Positions 25,525 to 33,829 of a stretch of DNA of 64,000 nt are shown here, in pieces. A model generated the notes under the pieces. That model had not been told where the DNA came from and searched no databases. It saw only the letters and a list, made by a program, of their open reading frames with translations. The position numbers and the translations under genes are program-made. This DNA comes from Bacteroides sp. (GTDB taxonomy: Bacteria; Bacteroidota; Bacteroidia; Bacteroidales; Muribaculaceae): positions 16,159 through 80,158 of the forward strand of contig JAAVDB010000011.1 of NCBI GenBank assembly GCA_014802015.1, read 5' to 3'. Positions within the stretch are counted from its first letter, which is position 1. Every line of letters begins with the position of its first letter.

Positions 25525-26023
25525 CTAAATTTTTAGCACAAATATCCTCCCCCCTCCGTAAATCATGTGTGAGGACATCTTCTAATCTTTTTGCAAGTTC
25601 TGATAAATTATACTACTTTTGTAATGGTCTGAATCGCGAAGAGTCGTATGATTACGGACCGAATAAATAATTAAGCGTGTTTTTTTAGCTTAATCCTTCC
25701 CTAACGAAATCTGCAAAATTTCACATTCTTGAAGAGGACTAAGCAGCCTAAACAGCGCTTCCGTTTGTCGTAACATCTTTACGGCAACCATTGTGCATGT
25801 ATGACAGCGAACACTATCGCCGTCATGCGTGCACAGAGGTGTGTCGTTATCGATAACCGGCTGCGCGGGGCTGCAGGCTGATACCTTCAAGAAGGCTATT
25901 GCAGATGCCGGTTAGGGGGGTTATGCACTGTTCCCCCGCGTTTTGTATAAACACTCCCTTGCTGCATCGGCCGACTCAACGGGAACTACGGCCCCCGCAG
26001 ACGGGAACATCCAAGGGTCACTT
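25525..26023. other. Intergenic region between tsaD and the XRE gene
   Basis: About 500 nt with no firmly supported gene. It contains a plus-strand promoter-like pair at 25591-25621, a TTAAGC/GCTTAA hairpin near 25671-25693, and a weak 66-codon minus-strand ORF (25690-25890) that I do not call. The promoter may give a long leader to the XRE gene. Confidence 0.5.
25591..25621 (+). promoter_or_regulatory. Promoter-like pair without an adjacent gene
   Basis: TTG at 25591, 20 nt, TACTTTTG at 25614-25621. The nearest plus-strand gene starts about 400 nt downstream. Confidence 0.45.
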
Positions 26024-26251
26024 ATGACACCAATCGGCAAACTGATCAAGGATGAACTGAAGGCTCAGGAACGGAGCGTTTCATGGTTTGCCCGCAAGCT
26101 TCATCTCGACAGGTCAAACGTCTACCGTCTATTTCAGAAAAACTCGATCGACACCGACCTGCTCAGCCGAATCTCGATAATACTTGGCCGGAACTTTTTC
26201 GAGCCGTTATCGGACAATATCAAGGAGCGCAACCGCACTCCCGGACAGTGA
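26024..26251 (+). CDS. Small XRE-type HTH protein (75 aa)
   Basis: The ATG at 26024 gives MTPIGKLIKDELKAQERSVSWFARKLHLDRSNVYRLFQKNSID, the common length and start of this Bacteroidota family, whereas the ORF-track start at 25943 adds an unrelated, GC-biased leader. The helix-turn-helix is SVSWFARKLHLDRSNVYRLF, and TDLLSRISIILGRNFFEPL closes the four-helix bundle. It probably binds DNA as a dimer; the target is unknown. A stable hairpin follows at 26321. Confidence 0.85.
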   Translation: MTPIGKLIKDELKAQERSVSWFARKLHLDRSNVYRLFQKNSIDTDLLSRISIILGRNFFEPLSDNIKERNRTPGQ

Positions 26252-26320
26252 AAAACCGACGTCCGCCCCACTCCACATCCTCGCCGCGTGCAGCGGCGAC
26301 CTACCGACGACAGCACTTAC

Positions 26321-26370
26321 GATGCAGACATCGCGACACTCATGTCGCAATGTCTGCATCGCTTATTTTC
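26321..26370 (+). terminator. Hairpin downstream of the XRE gene
   Basis: An 18-bp stem with one mismatch, GATGCAGACATCGCGACA (26321-26338) / TGTCGCAATGTCTGCATC (26343-26360), 4-nt loop, followed by GCTTATTTTC. Strong fold, moderate T tract. Confidence 0.7.
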
Positions 26371-26668
26371 ACATTTGTTATCTGCATGATAATCTACATG
26401 TTAAAGCGTTTAACGCATTTGTAAATATCGCCACACTTGCGTGTCAATGTCGCAATATACTTACCCGCCCCATCTCGGCCTATTGATGTAATTTTGCATT
26501 TGAAAATAGCTCTACATCCCGGATGTGGATAACAATACATGGCGTTATGCGGATGACATTGATGCACAAATTGAAAGACACACCGGTAAGAGCACTGCAA
26601 AACAAGGCAAATATACATATTTATATATATATCAGTACAACTTTTTTATTAACCATAAATAATTACTT
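26371..26668. other. Long leader region of the coiled-coil lipoprotein gene
   Basis: About 300 nt. TAATTTTG at 26489-26496 is a candidate -7 that would give a leader of about 165 nt. No supported ORF. The last 60 nt are a TATA-rich tract ending in the start codon. Confidence 0.45.
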
Positions 26669-29600
26669 ATGAAGAAAACGTTTCTCAAAGCTTCGTTTTT
26701 CTCATTAATGCTCGGCGCACTGCCGGTCGTAACCCTGACCGGATGTAAGGACTACGATAGCGATATCGACAGCCTTACCCAGCGTGATGACACCCTGCAG
26801 AAAGAGATTAACGACAAACTCGCTCAACAGTCCGAAGCACTCGGCAATCAGCTCAGTGCTCTCGAAACTGCTCTCAGCGATCTTGATGCAGAAGCAGCAC
26901 GTGCAGCAGCCGCAGCTAAAACCGCTGCCGACAATGCCCAGGCTACAGCCGACCAGGCTGAGGCAAACGCTCAGGCCGCCAACGCCAAGGCTCTCGCAGC
27001 CGAGGCCGCCGCAGCTCAGGCCAAGGCCGACGCTGTCAAGGAAGCCATCGAACAGGTCAAGGCTCTCCAGACTACAGTAGACGGCCAGATCCAGGCTCTC
27101 GAACAGAAATATGGCCAAGACTACACCGAACTCGCTGCAGCTGTAGCTAAAGCAGCTACAAGCGAGGATCTCAATAAAGCTGTGGGTCAGCTTCAGGACG
27201 CTATCAGCGCCTCTACACTGACTCAGGCCGACATCGAGAATATGCTCTCAGAGCAGCTCTCGCAGATCAATGAGAACACCACCAAGATTTCTGCCATCAG
27301 CGGTTCGATCGACGGTATCAACACCGAGATCAATACTCTGAAGTCAGATCTCAGCGGTAACTCTAAAGCTATCGCAGACGAGGCCGCCCGTATCAACACG
27401 ATCGTCAACACCACTATCCCCGGCATCGAGAGCAACATCACCGCACTTGACACCAAGTTTACCCAGGACATCGAGAGCCTGAACAACTTCAAGACCTCTG
27501 CCGAGACTCAGCTCAGTGCCCTCAACACATTCCAGAGCACTTACGAGAGCCTGCTCCAGAATCTGAAGGGTATCGACTTCGCTGACATCCAGACCCGTCT
27601 GAGCAGCGCTGAGACCAAACTCACCGACGCACTGGAGAAAATCGGTAACAACGCAAGCGAAATCACCTCTATCAACGGCCTTATCACTGAACTCCAGAAT
27701 AAGGATACACAGATTGATTCAGAGCTTACAGCTATCAATAACAGCATCCAGTCAGCACAGGGTGACATCACAAAGATCAGCGGTGCACTCAGCACTCTCA
27801 GCAGCTCGCTCTCTAAGCGTCTGACCAGCGTGACACTCGTGCCCACTCTGTATGTTCAGGGCATACCCACCATCGAGTTCTACTCGGCATCATTCAAGCC
27901 CCTCGGCGCACTCAACGCCGCCACCGGTATCTATGCTCCCGCCGCAGCCAACGCTCAGGAGAAGATGATCACCAACAACGACACCGAGATCCGCTATCGC
28001 CTCAGCCCCGCAGGTGTAGGCCTCTCTGACATAGGTGAAGTGACCTTCGTACAGCAGACAGCCGCTTCGCGTGCCGCCGAGACTCCCGTCATCAAGGTGG
28101 TAAGCTATGACAAGGAGGATGACGGCGTACTCGTAGTGACCGCTACAAAGGATACAAACGTCACCACAGGTTCAATCAACGAGGCTCCCGGCGGTAAGAT
28201 CTATACCGTAGCTCTCAAGGTGCCCGTAGCTCCCAAGAACTACTTCTCATGGACAGACGAGAACGGTAACAAGGTAACCGAAGATGCCGCCGACGCAGTC
28301 GTTTACTCTGAATACTGCCGTCTCGCCGAGTCAAGCTTCACTCCCGAAATCGCTCAGGCTGGCACCAGCCCCGTCGACCACTTCTGGGATGCAACGACTA
28401 TCTGGGACACCAATGACATCGTAGATCCCGTTGACGAAATGTCATTCGTATCAGAAGGTTATAACCTCCTTGACCTCGTAGCCGGCTGTATGAAGGAAGG
28501 CACCAACCACACCATCATGTCAGCTACCCAGCTTAAATCGTTCGGATTCACATTCGAGTTCAGCATACCCAAGCAGGCATACGAGCTCGACGGTGTAAAC
28601 CAGCAGGAGTTCGCTAAGATCGAATCTGACTCGCTCCTCGTTCCCACTCAGCCCGCCAACCTTACCTCGGCAAGCCGTGTAGGTAAGACTCCTATCGTCA
28701 GCGTGGCCATGAAGTATGGTAACGATGTAATCGATCAGCGCTTCTTCAAGATCGAGTACACCATCGATGCTGAGGAGAAAGACTATGAGATCGACGTATT
28801 CAGCAAGGAACTCTCTTGCGAGGACATCGTATCCAACGTGACCTGGACCGTATTCATGGATTCAGTTGTCAACAAGCTGCCCTTCGAGATGAACAAGGAT
28901 GAGTTCCTCGCCAACTACACCACCGCAGGTGCTGACGGCGTAACAGTTAATGCTGATGCCACCGCAGCCAACTACATCACATGGACAGTAGAGGCTTGGG
29001 AGACCGGCAACCTCGGCGGTAAGGACAAGAAACTCCAGAAGGTTCTCACCTACACCTCGACCACAGGTTTCCCCGAAATCACCGTAACTCTCAACGGTAC
29101 TATCGAATGGCCCGAGACTCTCCCGTCACTGGGTTCAACATCAGTATCATACTGGAACGACGGTGTAATGCGACTCCTGCCCGAGGCTATGGAAGAGGGT
29201 AACCCCGACGGTAAGACAGCAACCTACAACACCAACATCCTTATCGGACGATTCGCTCCCTATCTCAAGGATCTCAGCACCTGTGCTCAGTGGGATATCC
29301 GTATCAAGGAAGCACCGACCGGATTTACCGTAGGTGGCGACAATGACTACTCAGTCATCATAGGTACGGAGACAGCAGCCTCTATCTGGCACGACGCAGA
29401 TGATCACGATCCCATGAGCCTCGGTGACGCAGACGCCAAGGGCGCTCTCAAGGAGGTATTCTTCTACATCGACAACAATCCTGCCGGTATCAAGCTCGTA
29501 GAGGACGAGGCAACCGTATCACTCGGCTGGTACATCTACCTCAACGGTACTCAGGAAGATGGCGAAGGCAACAAATACTATAACGAGTACGTGCTCAACA

Positions 29601-30007
29601 GCACCAACCTCCAGATCATCAAGCCCCTCGTAAGCGTCAACACCGCTACCGGCCTGTCTGTCACTCAGTCAGCTACAGTACAGACTGTTGAACTTGCTGA
29701 AGGCATGACATTCACCGACTGCTACGGCAATACCTTCGGTGAGGACAGCCCGTACTACGGCTACTATGACATCACCGATGTTAAGTGGCTCAACGACATG
29801 ACTGTCATCGAGGCCGACGGTAGCGAACGTACTCTCGACGAACTCAACCTCAAGGCTATGGTTGACGAAGCTACCGGCACACTTACCTTCACCGGTAACG
29901 GTATCGCCCAGAACAAGGCTCAGACTCTTGTTATCCCCGTAGAGGTAACTCACAAGTGGGGTGTGCTCAAGAGCACTATCAATGTTACAATACAACCTAA
30001 ACTTTAA
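26669..30007 (+). CDS. Large coiled-coil surface lipoprotein (1112 aa)
   Basis: MKKTFLKASFFSLMLGALPVVTLTGC is a lipoprotein signal with Cys26, followed by KDYDSDID, an acidic stretch fitting the surface-export signal. Residues about 30-390 are continuous heptad coiled coil, with an Ala-rich part (70-130) and a Ser/Thr/Asn-rich part (170-390). Residues 390-1112 are beta-rich with no recognised domain. Codon use is strongly biased to a narrow set (GAC, AAG, CTC, GGT, GTA), as in highly expressed genes. Cell-surface stalk, adhesin or S-layer-like roles are all plausible; none can be proved. Monocistronic with a terminator at 30061. Confidence 0.85.
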   Translation: MKKTFLKASFFSLMLGALPVVTLTGCKDYDSDIDSLTQRDDTLQKEINDKLAQQSEALGNQLSALETALSDLDAEAARAAAAAKTAADNAQATADQAEANAQAANAKALAAEAAAAQAKADAVKEAIEQVKALQTTVDGQIQALEQKYGQDYTELAAAVAKAATSEDLNKAVGQLQDAISASTLTQADIENMLSEQLSQINENTTKISAISGSIDGINTEINTLKSDLSGNSKAIADEAARINTIVNTTIPGIESNITALDTKFTQDIESLNNFKTSAETQLSALNTFQSTYESLLQNLKGIDFADIQTRLSSAETKLTDALEKIGNNASEITSINGLITELQNKDTQIDSELTAINNSIQSAQGDITKISGALSTLSSSLSKRLTSVTLVPTLYVQGIPTIEFYSASFKPLGALNAATGIYAPAAANAQEKMITNNDTEIRYRLSPAGVGLSDIGEVTFVQQTAASRAAETPVIKVVSYDKEDDGVLVVTATKDTNVTTGSINEAPGGKIYTVALKVPVAPKNYFSWTDENGNKVTEDAADAVVYSEYCRLAESSFTPEIAQAGTSPVDHFWDATTIWDTNDIVDPVDEMSFVSEGYNLLDLVAGCMKEGTNHTIMSATQLKSFGFTFEFSIPKQAYELDGVNQQEFAKIESDSLLVPTQPANLTSASRVGKTPIVSVAMKYGNDVIDQRFFKIEYTIDAEEKDYEIDVFSKELSCEDIVSNVTWTVFMDSVVNKLPFEMNKDEFLANYTTAGADGVTVNADATAANYITWTVEAWETGNLGGKDKKLQKVLTYTSTTGFPEITVTLNGTIEWPETLPSLGSTSVSYWNDGVMRLLPEAMEEGNPDGKTATYNTNILIGRFAPYLKDLSTCAQWDIRIKEAPTGFTVGGDNDYSVIIGTETAASIWHDADDHDPMSLGDADAKGALKEVFFYIDNNPAGIKLVEDEATVSLGWYIYLNGTQEDGEGNKYYNEYVLNSTNLQIIKPLVSVNTATGLSVTQSATVQTVELAEGMTFTDCYGNTFGEDSPYYGYYDITDVKWLNDMTVIEADGSERTLDELNLKAMVDEATGTLTFTGNGIAQNKAQTLVIPVEVTHKWGVLKSTINVTIQPKL

Positions 30008-30060
30008 TAAATACTCCACCATCAAAAACAGGTAGATACTACTTGACAGATGACAACCGA

Positions 30061-30104
30061 GGTGCCCCGGACGCAGCGAATGCGACCGGGGCATCTACTT
30101 TTTC
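30061..30104 (+). terminator. Terminator after the coiled-coil lipoprotein
   Basis: TGCCCCGG (30063-30070) / CCGGGGCA (30086-30093) stem, then TCTACTTTTT. Confidence 0.85.
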
Positions 30105-30177
30105 TATGCCTGAAAGCCTATAGATTTCACTGCCGGATGCGTCTATAATTACAGTAATCCTAAATCACATTATTATC

Positions 30178-32004
30178 ATGAAAAAAGACCGTTCCAAACT
30201 AAAATGGCCTCTGACACTCCTTCTGACATTGTTACTGACCGCTCTCGCCTCTTGCTCCGATACAACCGAGGATCTGCTTCAGCAACCCGAGCCGGAGCCG
30301 GAGTCACCTGCTGCGCAAATCACCGTTACAGCATCAGATAATGTCACGCTGACACGACGGGAGTCACGCGATGTCACCATCACATTCGGCGGGACGGGAT
30401 ATGAAACACTGCAGTGGACGTGCACTTCCGTCGATCCGGCCATCGCGACAGCCACGCGCAAGAATGATAACACAGTGTCCATAACAGGCGTGACTGCCGG
30501 CAAGACTACCGTTACAATCGAAGCGACAGCCGGCGAAGCCACTGCCACAGCTGAAATCGCAGTGACTGTCGAGCAGGGCACCGTGAGAATCCTTGCCATC
30601 GGCAACAGTTTCTCGCAGGATGCCGTCGAACAATATCTCTATGATCTGGCTAAAGCAAGTAATATCGATGTGGTCATCGGCAACCTATATATCGGAGGAT
30701 GCGATCTTGATAAGCATCTGGCCAATCTTCAGAGCAACGCAGGGGCCTACGAATACCGTAAGGTTGTAGACGGCGAGAAGAAAAACCGCACCGGTGTGAG
30801 CTGTGGCGAGGCTTTAGGCGATGAGCCGTGGGACTATATCAGCCTGCAGCAGGCAAGCGGCAAGTCCGGCCGATACGAGACTTACACATCTCTGCCTCAG
30901 ATCATAGACCTGATCTCGACAAAAGTTCCGGACGCGACAATGATATGGCACCAGACCTGGGCATACGCTGCAAGCTCCAATCATGAGAGTTTCCCGGCCT
31001 ACGGCAACAATCAAAAGACGATGTACGACGCGATCGTCTCATCAGCACGTCGCGCCATGACTGACAACAGCGCCCTGAAGATAATGGTCCCCTCCGGGAC
31101 GGCAATCCAGAATGCCCGCACTGCATACGTAGGCGATGTGTTCAACCGCGACGGTTATCACCTCGAAGTCACCTACGGACGCTACACGGCTGCATGTACA
31201 TGGTTTGAGGCTATCTTCGGTATCGATGTCACCACCACAGACTATGCACCGGCAACCGTGTCGGACGAGATGGCCGCAATAGCGCGCCTCGCTGCTCACC
31301 GCGCTGTCTCTGCACCCGATCGCGTGACCGAACTGACCGAATACTCACGTCCTGCGGTTAAGGAGGGTGATCTCACCGCTCCCGTATATGTCGACTTCGG
31401 CCCCAACACTCTCTCGGCCTCTCCGTGGAACAACTTTACATCCTACGAACCGTCAGACGCGCAGGTGTGGCTAAAGGACAGCGAGGGTAATTTTGTCAGC
31501 ACTGGCATCAGCATCCTCGGTGGATTTACCGGATCATATCTCGGCGTCAGCGGTGAGGACAAGCACTCGGCCATCACGGCATCGGGCACCGAATTTCCCA
31601 TTACCGCATGGAAGGACGGCCTTATCGCAGCAGGCAGCAAAGGAGCGGGCAATACAGCTCCGGGACGCCTTGCCGTAACGTCACTCAATCCGTCAATGAG
31701 ATACGACTTAACACTGATGGCCGTTCGCTATAACGGCAGCCGGGATGCCAGAATCACATCCTACAGAGTGGTCGGAAAAACGACCTCAGAGGATAAGCAA
31801 ATCAAGCAGGGCCTTAAAATCGCCTCTTCGGGCAACGGTGTCTACCCATCGTTTGACAAGGTGCCGTTTGAAGAATATGCCGTGACTTTCAGCGCAGTCG
31901 AGCCCGCCGCCGACGGCACAATCACTATCGAAGTGACCGGCATCGACACCGGCACAGCTGCCGAGGGCCACCTAAATGCATTGGTTATCTCTCCGTCAAA
32001 ATAA
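30178..32004 (+). CDS. Lipoprotein with Ig-like (BIG2) and DUF4886 domains
   Basis: 608 aa. Lipobox LTALASC near residue 26. Pro/Glu-rich linker (EPEPES), then a bacterial Ig-like domain (about 47-134; YETLQWTCTSVDPAIATAT, ITGVTAGKTTVTI). DUF4886 starts at RILAIGNSFSQDAVEQYLYDLA: this is an SGNH-hydrolase-like fold, with block I reading GNSFS. Later motifs are DYISLQQASGKSG and WHQTWAYA. A C-terminal jelly-roll-like domain with YVDFGPN and TSLNPSMRYDLTLMAVR closes the protein. An esterase acting on surface or dietary glycans is likely; the substrate is unknown. Confidence 0.85.
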   Translation: MKKDRSKLKWPLTLLLTLLLTALASCSDTTEDLLQQPEPEPESPAAQITVTASDNVTLTRRESRDVTITFGGTGYETLQWTCTSVDPAIATATRKNDNTVSITGVTAGKTTVTIEATAGEATATAEIAVTVEQGTVRILAIGNSFSQDAVEQYLYDLAKASNIDVVIGNLYIGGCDLDKHLANLQSNAGAYEYRKVVDGEKKNRTGVSCGEALGDEPWDYISLQQASGKSGRYETYTSLPQIIDLISTKVPDATMIWHQTWAYAASSNHESFPAYGNNQKTMYDAIVSSARRAMTDNSALKIMVPSGTAIQNARTAYVGDVFNRDGYHLEVTYGRYTAACTWFEAIFGIDVTTTDYAPATVSDEMAAIARLAAHRAVSAPDRVTELTEYSRPAVKEGDLTAPVYVDFGPNTLSASPWNNFTSYEPSDAQVWLKDSEGNFVSTGISILGGFTGSYLGVSGEDKHSAITASGTEFPITAWKDGLIAAGSKGAGNTAPGRLAVTSLNPSMRYDLTLMAVRYNGSRDARITSYRVVGKTTSEDKQIKQGLKIASSGNGVYPSFDKVPFEEYAVTFSAVEPAADGTITIEVTGIDTGTAAEGHLNALVISPSK

Positions 32005-32028
32005 GATAAATTACACATACATTAATAT

Positions 32029-32072
32029 ATAACGAGAGGTGGATCGCAACTACGCGGTTCACCTCTCGTTAT
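32029..32072. terminator. Bidirectional terminator
   Basis: ATAACGAGAGGTG / CACCTCTCGTTAT long stem between the convergent DUF4886 and OmpA genes, AT-rich on both sides. Confidence 0.85.
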
Positions 32073-32113
32073 ACTTGAATTGATGATATATGTATTTTAT
32101 TACGGGCCCGGGA

Positions 32114-32815
32114 TTACTGGAGCGTGCCGTTATTGGCGGCATCGATCATCTGCTGGTTGGCTGTGATATAGATCTCGACGCGACGGTTCTGGGCACGGCC
32201 CTCGGGTGTAGCGTTGGATGCGATGTAGTCCTGCATGGGGAGACCTTCGGCCGAAAGACGTGTGCCTGACACTCCGCTGTTGAGGAGGTAATTGCGCACT
32301 GCATCGGCACGGCCGGTGGCTACGCGCTCGTTGACCTGAAGTGAGCCGGTATCATCGGTGAAACCGTAGATCTGCACGTTGGTGTCGGGATTCTGAATGA
32401 GCGATGCGGCAAACTTGGTGAGGTCAGTCTTGGCATTGGCGCTGAGTGTGGTGCCGTTGGTGGGGAAGAGGATTCCGCCGTTGAATGTCACCTTGATGGC
32501 CTGAAGACCGTTGGCATCTGTTGTCTGCTCGATCTGAGCCTGCTTGGCGAGTTCGGCCTCAAGTTCAGCCTGCTGCTTGTCCATCTTCTTACCGATGAGC
32601 ACACCGGCACCTGTACCGACGGCCGCACCGATAGCCGCGCCGATAGCCGCACCCTTGCCGCCACCGATGAGTGCACCGATACCTGCGCCTACGCCGGCAC
32701 CGCCGCCTCCGCCGATAAGGGCACCCTTACCTGTATTTGTCATTGACGAGCATCCTGTCATGCCGAGCACACACACGGCGAGCACCGGGAGACCTATAAC
32801 CTTTAGAAGTTTCAT
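32114..32815 (-). CDS. OmpA-family lipoprotein with glycine zipper
   Basis: 233 aa. Lipobox VLGMTGC (Cys22), then a glycine-zipper segment (about 30-75: repeated GAxIGAxIG patterns) that can insert in membranes, a short charged coiled coil (KKMDKQQAELEAELAKQ), and an OmpA C-terminal peptidoglycan-binding domain (VQIYGFTDDTGSLQVNERVATGRADAVRNYL, RAQNRRVEIYI). Probable outer-membrane to cell-wall tether. Own promoter at 32862. The gene for a 51-aa membrane protein lies upstream on the same strand. Confidence 0.92.
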   Translation of the reverse strand: MKLLKVIGLPVLAVCVLGMTGCSSMTNTGKGALIGGGGGAGVGAGIGALIGGGKGAAIGAAIGAAVGTGAGVLIGKKMDKQQAELEAELAKQAQIEQTTDANGLQAIKVTFNGGILFPTNGTTLSANAKTDLTKFAASLIQNPDTNVQIYGFTDDTGSLQVNERVATGRADAVRNYLLNSGVSGTRLSAEGLPMQDYIASNATPEGRAQNRRVEIYITANQQMIDAANNGTLQ

Positions 32816-32861
32816 CTCTTTTTTTAGTCTTTTAAGTTAATTCTGTTAATTTTTCAAAGTG

Positions 32862-32869
32862 CAAATATA
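32862..32869 (-). promoter_or_regulatory. -7 element for the OmpA-like gene
   Basis: Minus-strand TATATTTG, 47 nt before the ATG and 13 nt after the stop of the 51-aa gene. Confidence 0.6.
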
Positions 32870-32881
32870 GGAATTATTTTT

Positions 32882-33037
32882 TTAAAATCCCATATTCAGC
32901 AACGGAGTGGCGAATGCGGCCACATCGGTATCGCCAAGCAGGTCGGCCACTGAGAGCCATACCAACAGCAATACAATCAATACTATAGCTCCGATAACGA
33001 GCCATGTCGATACTCCCTTTGATTCCTTTCTACTCAT
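32882..33037 (-). CDS. Small single-pass membrane protein (51 aa)
   Basis: Too short for the ORF track. Begins MSRKESKGVSTW, then one strong hydrophobic helix (LVIGAIVLIVLLLVWLSV), and ends AFATPLLNMGF. Positive N-terminus and acidic segment after the helix predict N-in, C-out. It fills the gap between the OmpA gene promoter and the divergent hypothetical. No family recognised; coding nature inferred from the clean start, helix topology and fit to the gap. Confidence 0.6.
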   Translation of the reverse strand: MSRKESKGVSTWLVIGAIVLIVLLLVWLSVADLLGDTDVAAFATPLLNMGF

Positions 33038-33093
33038 AGTACAATAGTTGTTATTCAGTTATTATATATATGAAAACATCTGAAAGTGGATAA

Positions 33094-33120
33094 TTGTTAG
33101 AGGAATTTTTGTTAATTTTG
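33094..33120 (+). promoter_or_regulatory. Promoter of the 33189 gene
   Basis: TTG at 33094 and TAATTTTG at 33113-33120; the ATG is 69 nt downstream. Confidence 0.55.
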
Positions 33121-33188
33121 CGAATAAAGTTATCAAAAGTGTCTCGGCCGACGCCGAAACCTCTGATTTTTAACATATAAATCCTCAG

Positions 33189-33788
33189 ATGGGAGAATAC
33201 AACCGAATGCAGATAATCAAGCGCCGATTCTTCGCCATGCGCAACGGCATCATAGCCGACACCCTGCGCAAAGCGGGGCTCGACTACCGTATGGTGTTCG
33301 GTCTTAATCTGCCTCAGATCACCGAGATCGCAGCCGACCAGCCCAAGGAGGCCGCTCTGGCCGAGGAGTTGTGGGCCGACCGCCGCACGCGCGAGAGCCT
33401 GCTGCTCGCACCGATGCTCTATCCGTCCGACGCGATGGATGCCGCCACGGCATTGCGATGGATGAATGAGGTCACGACCACCGAAGTGGCCGACGTGCTG
33501 TGCCTGCGACTGTTGCGCTACGTCAACGGTGCGTCCGACCTGGCCACGTCAGCCATGACTTCTGACAGTCCGATGGTGAGATATACCGCTCTGAGGCTCA
33601 TGCTCAATCTGCTGAACTTATCGGCCACTCCGGCCGGACAGAAGGCAGGACTGCCTGACACAGTCACGCTGGCCCGCGCATACCGCCCCTTTGCCGAGGC
33701 CGAACAGGCTGCGGAAGAACCGGTGACACGCACCGTGGCCCGACAATTGGCCGAAGAAATCGCATTCCTGCTCGAAGATGACGAGTAA
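33189..33788 (+). CDS. Helical-repeat hypothetical protein
   Basis: 199 aa, all-helical by composition, with paired amphipathic helices (EVADVLCLRLLRYVNGA, SPMVRYTALRLMLNLLNL) that resemble HEAT/ARM-type repeats as in DNA alkylation-repair-like proteins. No catalytic motif seen. The N-terminal YNRMQIIKRRFFAMRNGIIADTLRKAG is basic. It starts an apparent operon with the first POT transporter (41-nt gap), but functional linkage is unclear. Confidence 0.65.
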   Translation: MGEYNRMQIIKRRFFAMRNGIIADTLRKAGLDYRMVFGLNLPQITEIAADQPKEAALAEELWADRRTRESLLLAPMLYPSDAMDAATALRWMNEVTTTEVADVLCLRLLRYVNGASDLATSAMTSDSPMVRYTALRLMLNLLNLSATPAGQKAGLPDTVTLARAYRPFAEAEQAAEEPVTRTVARQLAEEIAFLLEDDE

Positions 33789-33829
33789 ACGGCATATCCG
33801 GATAATTATCAATACATTCAATACACATT

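Noticed and set aside
25690-25890. 66-aa minus-strand ORF with a LuxR-like LSPLQECEILQISLGKD ending
   Set aside because: The match to LuxR HTH openings is short, the frame stops at the motif, and the rest is unlike any family; recorded but not called.
26521-26665. Small ORF in the leader of the coiled-coil lipoprotein gene
   Set aside because: Alternative frames are open but none has a start with supporting composition or family.
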